A stretch of 64,000 nucleotides of DNA, taken from contig CATOSD010000001.1 in assembly GCA_951812395.1 (NCBI GenBank), forward strand, positions 992,001-1,056,000, in the 5' to 3' direction. Positions 41,364 through 49,670 of the stretch are shown here, in pieces (position 1 is the first letter of the stretch; every line of letters starts with the position of its first letter). The notes below the pieces were generated by a model that was not told the DNA's origin, searched no databases, and saw nothing but the letters and a program-made list of their open reading frames with translations. The translations under genes and the position numbers were made by a program. This DNA comes from an uncultured Dehalococcoidia bacterium (GTDB taxonomy: Bacteria > Chloroflexota > Dehalococcoidia > Lucifugimonadales > CATOSD01).

Positions 41364-42506
41364 CTACACCCCGACTCGCCGCCCCCGCAGCAGCGCCGGC
41401 AAGCGCTTCAGGCTCGCCAGGTCGCGCGCCGACGCGAAGTCGTCCACGTGCGGCGTGGCGGCGCGCAGCCCGCGCGCCAGCGGCTCGTAATCCCGTGTGC
41501 CCAGCAACGGATTGAGCCACACCACTCGCCGCACCCGCCGTCGCATCCGGCGCAGCTCGCGCGCCAGCCCCTCCGGGTCGCCCGTCTCCCAGCCGTCGCT
41601 CAGCAGGATCACCGTCGTGAAGCGGTCAAGAAGCCACTCGTAGTCCGAGTTCACCCGCCCCAGGCTCTCCCCGATGCGCGTGCCCCCCGACCAGTGCGGC
41701 ACCGACTCGCCCATCCGGCGCAGCGCCTCCCGTAGCGACGGCGCCCGCATCTGCGCGGTGACGCGCGTCGGCCTCGTGCTGAACACGATCGTCTCTATGC
41801 GCCTGGTCTGCTGGTACACGGCGTACAGCAACTGGAGCAGCAGCCACGCATGGCTCTGCATCGAGCCGCTCACGTCCAGCAGGGCCAACAGCTTGGGGGT
41901 TCGCCGCACCCGCCGCATTCGCGGCAGGCGGATCATGTCGCCACCGTTCGCCAGGTTTAGCCGGAACGCCCCCCGCAGATCGGGCGTGCCCCTGCGCCTG
42001 TGCCGCCTGCGCCTGCGTCCCGGTCTCGACGCGAGAGCGCGCACCATGCGCGCGGCCACCGCCGCCAGCTCCGCCGACTCGTCCTCACTCAGCGCGACGA
42101 GCTCCTGGCCTGCAGACCACTCCCGGGCGCTTGCGCCGGTGCGCAGCATCTGGATGAGGGTGTCCGGGGATCGCGGGTCCTGCTCCAGCAGCGCGAACGA
42201 GCGCGGCCGCGGCCTCAGCCGGCGCGCTCCTTCCGCTGGAGATGGTAGGCCCCGGGGCGCGGGACGCTCCGGCAGCGGCTCGAAGTCCCAGAATCGCTCG
42301 AACAGCGCGTCGAACACGGGGCCGTCGTCGCGGCGGGACATCAGCGCCGCCCGCAGCGTCCAGTAGACCCGCGTGCGATCCAGCGCGTCCACCGTCCCCA
42401 GCGCGCGCACCGCGTCCGCCGCCTCGCCCGGCCCCACCAGCAGCCCGTGCCCGCGCAGCGCCCGGCAGAACCGCGTCAGGTGCGCCGAAAAGTCATACTG
42501 GATCAT
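41364..42506 (-). CDS. VWA domain protein (CoxE-like)
   Basis: 380 residues. A helical N-terminal third (FSAHLTRFCRALRGHGLLVGP), an arginine-rich linker, and a C-terminal von Willebrand A domain with MIDAS residues DVSGSM (near 214), SGGTRIG (near 284) and ILLSDGWETGD (near 312). It matches the CoxE branch, whose partners are MoxR-type AAA ATPases in the maturation of CO dehydrogenase and other enzymes. No MoxR or cox genes are adjacent, so the client is unknown. Confidence 0.85.
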   Translation of the reverse strand: MIQYDFSAHLTRFCRALRGHGLLVGPGEAADAVRALGTVDALDRTRVYWTLRAALMSRRDDGPVFDALFERFWDFEPLPERPAPRGLPSPAEGARRLRPRPRSFALLEQDPRSPDTLIQMLRTGASAREWSAGQELVALSEDESAELAAVAARMVRALASRPGRRRRRHRRRGTPDLRGAFRLNLANGGDMIRLPRMRRVRRTPKLLALLDVSGSMQSHAWLLLQLLYAVYQQTRRIETIVFSTRPTRVTAQMRAPSLREALRRMGESVPHWSGGTRIGESLGRVNSDYEWLLDRFTTVILLSDGWETGDPEGLARELRRMRRRVRRVVWLNPLLGTRDYEPLARGLRAATPHVDDFASARDLASLKRLPALLRGRRVGV

Positions 42507-42517
42507 CGTCGCTCACG

Positions 42518-42700
42518 AGTCCCTTCCCCCTCGCAAGAAGTGGCTGGTTAGGCATCGCACATGAGCCTTCCAGAAGTCCCTTCCCCCTCGCAGGGAGTGG
42601 CTGGGGTAGGCATCGCGCATGAGCCTTCCAGAAGTCCCTTCCCCCTCGATGGGGGAAGAGCCTGCCCTGAGCTTGCCGAATGGGTTAGGATGGGGGTGAC
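42518..42700. repeat. Tandem and dispersed CCCTTCCCCCTCGC repeat
   Basis: Three head-to-tail units: 42518-42574, 42575-42632 and 42633-42700. The first two (57-58 bp) are near identical and carry AGTCCCTTCCCCCTCGCA, then AGGCATCGC(A/G)CATGAGCC, then TTCCAGA. The third changes after the C-rich block into CCTGCCCTGAGCTTGCCGAA and GGGTTAGGATGGGGG, the form also found at 20503, 60699 and 62609. It lies between the VWA gene start and the hydrolase pseudogene end. Confidence 0.75.
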
Positions 42701-42710
42701 GGCGCTGCCC

Positions 42711-43571
42711 CTAAGTCAGCGAGCCGGACGCCAGGCCCGCGTCGCGACGCGCCCAGCTACCGGACTCCACCGCCGTCAGGAAGTCGAGCACGAGCCGGTT
42801 GAACAGGTCCGGCTCCTCCAGGTTGATGGCGTGGCGGACTGCGGGATCATCGCCAGCCCCGACCCGGGGATGCAGCGCTTCATGAAGATGGCCGGCTCGA
42901 CGCATGGGTCGTCCTCGTCGCCCACCATAATCAGCGTGGGCACGTCCAGCGCCCGCAGCCGGTCCTCCAGCGCGTATACGGGCGGCCGCCTGCCCTGTAC
43001 GCCGCGAAACGTGAGAGCCGAGCCGATGTGCGAGTGCTCCGCGAACTGCTCGGCGAACTCATGCCAACCCTTGGGATCCTTGCGCAGAAGCTGCACCCGC
43101 GCCGGCCCCCCGCGTGTAGTCCTCCATCGCCGCCATGCCGCCGGACTCCAGGCGACCGGCAAACCCGGCCACGTTCTCGGCGAACGATATCGGCGCGTCG
43201 GAGCCGGTGCCGGTGCCCGCGACGACGAGCGACCGCGCCATCGCCGGGTGGGCCAGCCCGAAGTTGAGCGCAACGTTCCCGCCCATCGACAGCCCGCCGA
43301 CGTGGGCGCGCCTGATTCCGAGGTGCGCGAGCAGGCCTCGCAGGTCCTCAACCGCCTGCTCCTGGCTGTAGGCGTCGAGGCCGCCGGGCACGTCCGACGG
43401 CGGATAGCCCCGCGCGCAGTAGGTAATCACCCGGTATCGCCGCGAAAAGAACCTCACCTGCGGCTCCCACGAGCGGTAATCCCCCGCGAACTCGTGGCTC
43501 CACACCAGCGGGAAGCCGTCCCCCGTCGATTCGTAATACAGATTCACGTCGTTGATTTCAGCGTATGGCAT
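42711..43571 (-). pseudogene. Alpha/beta hydrolase gene with two frameshifts
   Basis: Reading from the ATG at 43571: frame 1 gives an alpha/beta hydrolase N-terminus with GLSMGG (nucleophile Ser) and VRFFSRRYRVITYCARGYP. At a run of six G (about 43107-43112) the protein continues in a second frame (RGPARVQLLRKDPKGWHEF...TLIMVGDEDDPC), and near 42840 in a third (HAINLEEPDLFNRLVLDFL) to the stop at 42711. One extra G and one missing G explain both shifts. Without them a normal roughly 286-residue hydrolase would result with Ser, Asp and His present. It may be a real pseudogene or consensus error. Confidence 0.78.
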
Positions 43572-43617
43572 GGTGAGCTCCTAGGTGGTCAGTTAGTGGT
43601 CAGTAATCAGTGGCGAC

Positions 43618-46386
43618 TCAGACGGCTATCACCTTCATCGCCTCGTCGCCGAGGTGGTTGATGACCTTGACGGCCACGCGGCCAGACGCTGGGCGAGGGA
43701 AGGGTCGCGACGTGTCGCCGTAGAGTGTCGCCCAGGCCTCGGCGTTGATTTCTGCTTTCAGCGACGTCTTGAGCGCCTTGTAGGGGTCGCCCGCGCCCAG
43801 GAAGTAGGCGTGCCGCACGAAGAAGCTCTCCTCGTTGTAGTCGGTGTCCACGAACCAGCAGGCTATACCGTCGGTGTCGTCGCTGCGCACCTGCCCCGTA
43901 GCGGGATGGTAGATGTCCACGCCATGGATCTTCACCCGCAGCATGTCTTCACCGGCGTCCTGAATCTCGATGTCAGGCTCGCCGAAGATGACGAACAGGT
44001 TGCCTTTGCTGTCGTTCCTCAACGAGTCGGCCATGTGCAGGTCCGCGTTCATTCGCGCCTTGAGAATCCGTAATCTGCCCAGCCTGTTCAGACCGGAGGT
44101 CTGGCCCTCATAGCTGAAGGCGCAGGCGATCAGCGAGTCGTATCCGGCATCGCCGGCCTCCCTGGCCGCAGCCACCAAGTCCGCGCGGGACACCGTGCCA
44201 AACTCCGGCCCGATGAAGATGCCCGCCCGCCGCTCGGAGTCGTCCTCCATGTATCTGCCCTCAGCGCAGATGTAACTGCCCGGCCAGCCGGTGATGGAGG
44301 TGAAGTCTATCTTGTCGGACTTTTGCGACTGCTGCACGCCGGACGTCCTGAGGTTGTCCAGAATCAGCGCCGCGAAATCCCGCTCCGGCACCTCCCCGTC
44401 GTAGCGGTAGCCAACACCCGTCTCGTCCACCTCGCTCTTGACGTCGCCCGACACCAGCACGCGGTGCGGCGACAGGCTCTCCACCGTGAACGGCCCCGCG
44501 ACGCGTACCTTGCGCCGAGCCTCGTAGGGCTTGTCGTACAGGTACTCGAAGTCGGCCTTGGCGGCAATCGATGCGTCTATCTCCTTCTGGCGGGCGATGC
44601 GCCGGTTCCACCATGCGGAGTGGAGCGCGGTCGCCTCGGGAGACCACTCGTCGTCCGCGTCGCGGGGAATCTCCCACTCCTCCCAGGACTCGCCGAGCTT
44701 TTGGTTCAGCAGTTCGCGCAGCGGCTCGAGCTCCTCCTGCGCCTCCTCCCATATCACGTCGATCTCCGCGTTGTTCGAGATGTCCCGCAGCATGATGTGC
44801 GGCACGCGCTCGTACACGAAACCCTGGCGCACGTCGCCGTAGGTGGGAGATTCGGGGGACGCGCGCCGCTCTATCTCGGCCTGCTTGGCCTGACCCTCCG
44901 GGCTGTCGGACAGCAGGTAGTAGGGGTAGCGGGCGCCCATGACGCGGGCGCGGGCCAGCGCGAGCGCGACGCGCGAGGTGTCGATGGTTATCCAGCGGCG
45001 GCCCCACTGCTCGGCGACGTAGACGGTGGTGCCGGCACCGCAGGTGGGGTCGACGACGAGGTCGCCGGGATCGGTGGTCATGAGGATGCAGCGTTCGACA
45101 ACTTTGGGAAGGGTTTGAACTACATAGATCCGGTCAGCTGTGTAACCTGCTATTCCTGTGTCAGTCCAGTTATTGTTGAATGGAACTACAGGGAAGTCAT
45201 CTAGGAAACGCAAGTACCGCAAAGTGTTCCCCACCAAGAACACTCGACCACACCTCTCGAGACGTTCCAAACCTAACACGGTCGTCTTCCAGTGAAGCCC
45301 CGCAGGCGGGTCGAGTATGCGTCCGCGATAATTGAACGCTTGGGGACTCGAGGCCGACGCGCCTTGCGACGTCAGCTGATCTGACGTCGCAAGGCGCGTC
45401 GGCTCAAACTGCCGAAAATCACCGGGAAGCTCAGCAAGCGTGCGGTATGCGGTCGCGCCGGGTTCGCCAAGACGTTTCTCGCGGCTCAACTCACGATACT
45501 TAAGGTGGCTCATGTTCTTGGCGAACCAAAGAATGTGGTCCGTGACATTAGACAAGTGTCTGCCAGAAAACCCTGTCGTCTTGGCAAATTCAATCTGGCT
45601 AATGAAGTTCCCATCGCCAAACACCTCGTCCATCACCGCGCGCACCCGGTGGACATTCTCGTCCCCGATTTGGACGAAGATCGACCCTGAGTCGGCGAGC
45701 AGGTCGCGGGCGACAGTGAGGCGGTCGCGCAGGTAGGACAGGTAGCTGTGGATGCCGTCGCGCCAGGTGTCGCGGAAGGCCCTAACCTGCTCCGGCTCGC
45801 GGGTGATGTGGGCGACGTTGCCGTCGCGCACGTCGCGGCTGGTGGTGGACCACTGGAAGTTGGAGTTGAAGCGGATGCCGTAGGGCGGGTCTACGTAGAT
45901 GCACTGCACCTTGCCGCGCAGCCCCTCGCGCTCGGCTAGCGACGCCATCACCTGCAGGCTGTCGCCCAGGATCATGCGGTTGGACCAGTTGGCGTCGTGT
46001 TTGTAAAACTCGGTCTTGGCGTCGTCGGACGGCAGCCCGTTGAAGTCGGCGAACAGGTCGACCTGGTACTCGTCGCGCCGTTCGTTGTCGCTCGAATAGC
46101 GCATCAGGTCGTCGACCAGCACCTTGGGGTGAACCTTCTCCTGTATGAACAGCGGCGGCGCGGGCGCAATCAGGTCTCTGGCATCCTGCTCGTCCTTGCC
46201 GCTCCACACGAGCTGCGGGTCCAGGTCGCGATTGCGCCGTTCGTAGGCGACGTGTATGGGCAGCCGGTCGGCGTCGTCCATGACCTGCTCCATCTCCGCC
46301 GAGGGGATGTTCGTGCGCGAGTCGTCGGGATGCGACAGCGACTCGACCTGTATGGGCTGGCGGCGGGTTCGCGCGCGGCGGGGCAT
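43618..46386 (-). CDS. Type III-like DNA methyltransferase (Mod)
   Basis: 922 residues. Beta-class N6-adenine methylase order: catalytic DPPY at 166-169 (YVDPPYGIRF) precedes the AdoMet motif DPTCGAGTT near 450. The recognition region lies between (about 270-440). The C-terminal half is typical of the Mod partner of BPTD_3080-like nucleases. This region between the motifs is noticeably lower in GC and holds the palindrome at 45353-45403. Last gene of a minus-strand locus that begins with the res-like gene at 52832. Methylates adenine to protect the host site. Confidence 0.9.
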   Translation of the reverse strand: MPRRARTRRQPIQVESLSHPDDSRTNIPSAEMEQVMDDADRLPIHVAYERRNRDLDPQLVWSGKDEQDARDLIAPAPPLFIQEKVHPKVLVDDLMRYSSDNERRDEYQVDLFADFNGLPSDDAKTEFYKHDANWSNRMILGDSLQVMASLAEREGLRGKVQCIYVDPPYGIRFNSNFQWSTTSRDVRDGNVAHITREPEQVRAFRDTWRDGIHSYLSYLRDRLTVARDLLADSGSIFVQIGDENVHRVRAVMDEVFGDGNFISQIEFAKTTGFSGRHLSNVTDHILWFAKNMSHLKYRELSREKRLGEPGATAYRTLAELPGDFRQFEPTRLATSDQLTSQGASASSPQAFNYRGRILDPPAGLHWKTTVLGLERLERCGRVFLVGNTLRYLRFLDDFPVVPFNNNWTDTGIAGYTADRIYVVQTLPKVVERCILMTTDPGDLVVDPTCGAGTTVYVAEQWGRRWITIDTSRVALALARARVMGARYPYYLLSDSPEGQAKQAEIERRASPESPTYGDVRQGFVYERVPHIMLRDISNNAEIDVIWEEAQEELEPLRELLNQKLGESWEEWEIPRDADDEWSPEATALHSAWWNRRIARQKEIDASIAAKADFEYLYDKPYEARRKVRVAGPFTVESLSPHRVLVSGDVKSEVDETGVGYRYDGEVPERDFAALILDNLRTSGVQQSQKSDKIDFTSITGWPGSYICAEGRYMEDDSERRAGIFIGPEFGTVSRADLVAAAREAGDAGYDSLIACAFSYEGQTSGLNRLGRLRILKARMNADLHMADSLRNDSKGNLFVIFGEPDIEIQDAGEDMLRVKIHGVDIYHPATGQVRSDDTDGIACWFVDTDYNEESFFVRHAYFLGAGDPYKALKTSLKAEINAEAWATLYGDTSRPFPRPASGRVAVKVINHLGDEAMKVIAV
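45353..45403. repeat. Perfect 51-bp palindromic element inside mod
   Basis: Two 23-bp perfect inverted arms (45353-45375 and 45381-45403; each contains ACGCGCCTTGCGACGTC) flank a 5-nt centre CTGAT. The total of 51 bp equals 17 codons, so the mod frame is kept. It codes for the segment around LATSDQLTSQGAS on the minus strand. It is GC-rich within an otherwise low-GC part of the gene. Confidence 0.9.
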
Positions 46387-46411
46387 GGTTAGTAGCCTCC
46401 TAGTCGCATCT

Positions 46412-47191
46412 TCATGCTACGCGTCGAATTATCTTGCGGTTAAGGTCCTCGGTCGATTCTAGCGACGAGACCATATCCCCGCCAACATCGGAGAGCCTCG
46501 CGAGGTCGACTCTTGGAATGTCGGTCTGGTCCTGGAAGATGATTACCGACTCGAATTCGAGACGGTGGCGATGGAAGTGGCCCAGCATGATGGTCGTCAG
46601 CCGGGCCTTATCGCGGTTGGGGACGCCATACACGAAGAGGGGTACTCCGCTCTTGCCTTCAATCCGGTAGTCAACCGTGTACGCATCGGCATTCGGCACG
46701 TCGGGGTGGTAGTCGCGGTCTATCTTGGCTTCATCGACGAAGCCTGTGAGGCAGTCCGCCAAATCATCATAGAAAGTAGACCCGACGTTGGAACGAGAGA
46801 GCATCGTGAGATCGTATATCCGGGTCAGAACTTGACCGAAAGAGAAGATGGCTTCGGGCAACTGTTCAGCCGACGTGTCGATCGAAAAGACGCCGTCGGA
46901 GTGGCTGACGCCGCTCTCGCCGACGATACGATCAAGCAACATTCCGCGCGTCCCGGACAGGAACGAGTCGACGTCGTGCTCGTAGCTGATGTGCATTAGA
47001 GTGTGGCCGCTGTCCGACAGCCGAAGGCCGCCGGAGGGCGCTTCTGCGAGGTGGAAGGGGTAGCCGTCTCCGTCCGGGAACGTGAAGTGTGTTCGCAACA
47101 CGACCTTGCCGTCGGGGCGTGTGTCGACTCCGATGTCTTGGCAGAGCCGCTCGCAGAGCAGGGTTCTCAGGGCATCCGTGTCAAGAGTCAT
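46412..47191 (-). CDS. DUF1828/DUF1829-type protein of a restriction locus
   Basis: 259 residues. The N-terminal half fits DUF1828 (VVLRTHFTFPDGDGYPFHL...GLRLSDSGHTLMHI...), and the C-terminal half fits DUF1829 (YTVDYRIEGKSGVPLFVYGV...FQDQTDIPRVDL), a fold related to PD-(D/E)XK nucleases by family description. It lies 25 nt upstream of mod on the same strand. The family is known to accompany defence loci; the activity is undetermined. The DYRIEGKSG stretch supplies the D-ExK-like pattern (D, E-x-K). Confidence 0.75.
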   Translation of the reverse strand: MTLDTDALRTLLCERLCQDIGVDTRPDGKVVLRTHFTFPDGDGYPFHLAEAPSGGLRLSDSGHTLMHISYEHDVDSFLSGTRGMLLDRIVGESGVSHSDGVFSIDTSAEQLPEAIFSFGQVLTRIYDLTMLSRSNVGSTFYDDLADCLTGFVDEAKIDRDYHPDVPNADAYTVDYRIEGKSGVPLFVYGVPNRDKARLTTIMLGHFHRHRLEFESVIIFQDQTDIPRVDLARLSDVGGDMVSSLESTEDLNRKIIRRVA

Positions 47192-47356
47192 GGAACAGCC
47201 TTGGCCGGTCGTGTTCTGGAGGGGTTATGCCTTGGACCCGGAAGTCGTCGACCAGACATCTGAAGGCGCCCAAAATCGATGAGCTGCCTGGTGGGTGCGC
47301 AGCGTGGCATGGTGACACCATTCCGTCTGTGAGGGTAATCCTAAAACCTAGTCAGG

Positions 47357-47803
47357 CTAGGGAATCGTCGGGTGAAGTTCGATCACACACTCAGCAATCA
47401 GATCTCCTATCAGTTCCGACTCGGGGGATTCAAGTAGAGGCAGCCCCACAATATCGCTGTGTGACGGATCTGCCGGGTACTGACCCTTTGGAGGAGAAGG
47501 GCTGTGAACGAATCGAATATCAGGCACACTGTCGCTAACGTGCTCCAAAGTGAATCCGACGTTCAACTCCGCGAGGCGCCCGTTACGGCCCAATTGACGC
47601 TGAATGTGATTCCTAACTTCCTCCAGTTGCCCTAACTTGTCGCGCCCTTGAAAGCACTCCAACCAGTTCACTGAGAGACCCTGCTCATCAGGTCTTAACT
47701 GAAATGCCGAGCAATTCAGTACGCCGTCCTCCAAGTCTAGAAAGTCAGTGAATCTTGCGTATCGCACGACGTGATCGTCATTGTGCAGAGCAGTCTCTGT
47801 CAT
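47357..47803 (-). CDS. Small conserved unknown in restriction locus
   Basis: 148 residues, ATG overlapping the upstream stop (ATGA at 47800-47803). It begins with an HNDDHVVRYARFTDF block followed by LRPDEQGLSVNWLECF and AELNVGFTLEHV. I recall similar sequences as widely scattered hypothetical proteins but cannot name a family. No catalytic motif is obvious. Third member of an overlapping trio with the two genes upstream. Confidence 0.6.
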   Translation of the reverse strand: MTETALHNDDHVVRYARFTDFLDLEDGVLNCSAFQLRPDEQGLSVNWLECFQGRDKLGQLEEVRNHIQRQLGRNGRLAELNVGFTLEHVSDSVPDIRFVHSPSPPKGQYPADPSHSDIVGLPLLESPESELIGDLIAECVIELHPTIP

Positions 47804-48528
47804 ACGTTCACTAGGGAGTTTAGAGCAAAGGACCGGACTTGCTTCTTTATCCCATCGAAGGTATCGTTTCCTGCAACCCTTGAAACCTGTATGGCGCCAG
47901 GTCTCCGTTTGAAAATCACGTAGTTGACCATGTGGTTCCCGAGGAAGTGAACCCCTAGATGATCTCCATCATCGCCCTTCCAAACGGCGCGTAGGTTGCC
48001 ATTGCCCATGAGCGCAACGCCTGCCCGTCGGGTGAAGCCCGAGGACGCCATGAATGCCCAGAAGTCGTTCTCGGAATCTTCATTCAAGGAAATCCCGTCT
48101 TCTAGGCCGTACTCGCGCAACTCATCGATTCGCCTACTGTACGTCCCACGCACCTCTTGGGCGGCACGAACCCTCTCATTGATGTATCTATCCAGAGGAT
48201 CGATCGGCCGCTCCAACCACTCACTGGACAGGAGAGAAGAGACGTCGGGCAGACCAAAAGTATATCCTCCTTGGGAGAGGAACCGCAGTCTGTGCCCCAA
48301 AGGCAGGGCGCTCATGCTCGTGGAGGTGCCACATAACACTGTGATCACAGTGGCGGCACCAGTGAGCGCGCGGGCAGCCGTCTTGCCATCCATCTCGCTA
48401 TGCTCGCCAAAGGCCGGTCCGGAGCAGCCAAAGTACCACGGCCTGTTTTGGCGTGGAGATTCCTCATATTTGCCGGTGCGAGCGACATGGGGAGCTTGCA
48501 GTTCGGCTAGCGTCGTTGCCGTGGTCAC
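47800..48528 (-). CDS. Conserved unknown with VLCGTSTSMSALP motif
   Basis: 242 residues. The start is set at GTG 48528, which overlaps the stop of the TIGR04255-like gene (GTGA). The N-terminal part contains SGPAFGEHSEMDG and TVLCGTSTSMSALP. The C-terminal part (DFWAFMASSGFTRRAGVALMGNGNLRAVW...HFLGNHMVNYVIFKRR) is a recurring block in unknown bacterial proteins. No membrane segments are seen. Tightly coupled to its neighbours on both sides; function unknown. Confidence 0.6.
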   Translation of the reverse strand: MTTATTLAELQAPHVARTGKYEESPRQNRPWYFGCSGPAFGEHSEMDGKTAARALTGAATVITVLCGTSTSMSALPLGHRLRFLSQGGYTFGLPDVSSLLSSEWLERPIDPLDRYINERVRAAQEVRGTYSRRIDELREYGLEDGISLNEDSENDFWAFMASSGFTRRAGVALMGNGNLRAVWKGDDGDHLGVHFLGNHMVNYVIFKRRPGAIQVSRVAGNDTFDGIKKQVRSFALNSLVNV

Positions 48529-49343
48529 TCTGTGCTCCCAGTTCGCATTCCCCAATGCTCACGCTGTACTTGTTTGCCAGTCATTTTGATGAACAATCTG
48601 AGTAGTGTATCGTGAGCGCGTTCGAACCAACCATCCGTTAGCCTCCGCTGAACCCCCTCGAATTGGTTGCTGGCTTTCATCTCAATCGTGAGCAACGGTT
48701 GGTCGGCTTGCTGCGGACGTACCAAAGTTCGTATCCTGACGAAAACCGTAAGATCCTCTTCAACGTAGAAAACATAGCTGCAGTCGAAGTCGTTTTCTGC
48801 GGCACCTTCTAAGCCGGGCAGCGGATTTGAGAAGGCAGGTATTACGTTCTGAGTGTGCCCGGGCCCTTGCCAATAGTCACACTGCTCGATGATGTCTACG
48901 TAGCTCAATTCGCATAGAGCTACGGGTAGCTCTGTTACACCAACTTCACTCAGCAAGAACGCTTCGAATTCATCGTAGAGCCTGTCGAAAGTGGGTTTGA
49001 TGACGTCACGAAAGCCTGGATACAGCTTGTCGTCTCGCCGACGCCAGTTGAACAGGAATGCGTCCTTTTGAACCTGCACGACGTTAACCTCGTCTGCGGA
49101 GAGGAAACAATAGCGGGGCATAGGGACCGGTTCGTCGACACTCATTACACCCGCCATCCCTAATGGGCCCAGTTGATGAACAACAGGGTCCTGTTGATGA
49201 ACGACAGGAAACCTGTCCTTGATGCGTTCCCAGAAGAGCCCAACGTGCTGACTCTGAAACTCAAGAACGGGCGGCGCGAAATAGGCTGCAACAACAACCT
49301 CGTCGATAGGCGGGTTGTCGAATGTGAGCTCACTGGCAGGCAT
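48525..49343 (-). CDS. TIGR04255-like family protein
   Basis: 272 residues. It begins MPASELTFDNPPIDEVVVAAYFAPP, matching the N-terminal signature of the sporadically distributed TIGR04255 family (Pp.xEVV...F). It continues with SADEVNVVQVQKDAFLFNWRRRDD, and its C-terminal half has the family DGWFERAHDTLLRLFIKMT ending. ATG 49343 is chosen; GTG 49361 is an alternative that overlaps the preceding gene. First member of the overlapping trio. Role unknown; such genes are often found near defence loci. Confidence 0.75.
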   Translation of the reverse strand: MPASELTFDNPPIDEVVVAAYFAPPVLEFQSQHVGLFWERIKDRFPVVHQQDPVVHQLGPLGMAGVMSVDEPVPMPRYCFLSADEVNVVQVQKDAFLFNWRRRDDKLYPGFRDVIKPTFDRLYDEFEAFLLSEVGVTELPVALCELSYVDIIEQCDYWQGPGHTQNVIPAFSNPLPGLEGAAENDFDCSYVFYVEEDLTVFVRIRTLVRPQQADQPLLTIEMKASNQFEGVQRRLTDGWFERAHDTLLRLFIKMTGKQVQREHWGMRTGSTE

Positions 49344-49354
49344 TGATTCGCCCT

Positions 49355-49579
49355 TTACCACACGCGAGCCGGCAGTCTGAAAGGCGGGCCGCCCACCTGC
49401 CTAATCAAATACGGGCCGCGTCCAAAGCGGCGAACCGCCTCCTCAGCGGCATCTTGGAATGACTCATGCGCGCCCACAAGCTTTCCGTCGTGAAAGACGA
49501 CCCACTTGCCGAAGTAGCCGGTCTCCAAGGCATCGCGCATCCCTTCGTAGGCTGTAATCTGGTTGCTAAGTGTGGTCAT
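49355..49579 (-). CDS. DUF5678-like small protein
   Basis: 74 residues with a strong ribosome site (AGGAGG) before the ATG at 49579. Core FGKWVVFHDGKLVGAHESFQDAAEEAVRRFGRGPYLIRQVG is typical of DUF5678-like small proteins that accompany toxin-antitoxin or aspartyl-protease-like genes. The upstream frame is open but non-conserved. Follows the res-like gene by 91 nt and precedes the TIGR04255-like gene. Confidence 0.7.
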   Translation of the reverse strand: MTTLSNQITAYEGMRDALETGYFGKWVVFHDGKLVGAHESFQDAAEEAVRRFGRGPYLIRQVGGPPFRLPARVW

Positions 49580-49670
49580 GGTATCCTCCTTTCCCATGCT
49601 CACATCACCAACGGGCTGGCGCACAACAGGGTTATCAGTATAGTTTACCAGCTTTCTAGGTCAAGACCGG

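Noticed and set aside
42518..42700. CRISPR array
   Set aside because: Only three units, no constant repeat with unique spacers and no cas genes; a tandem intergenic repeat instead.
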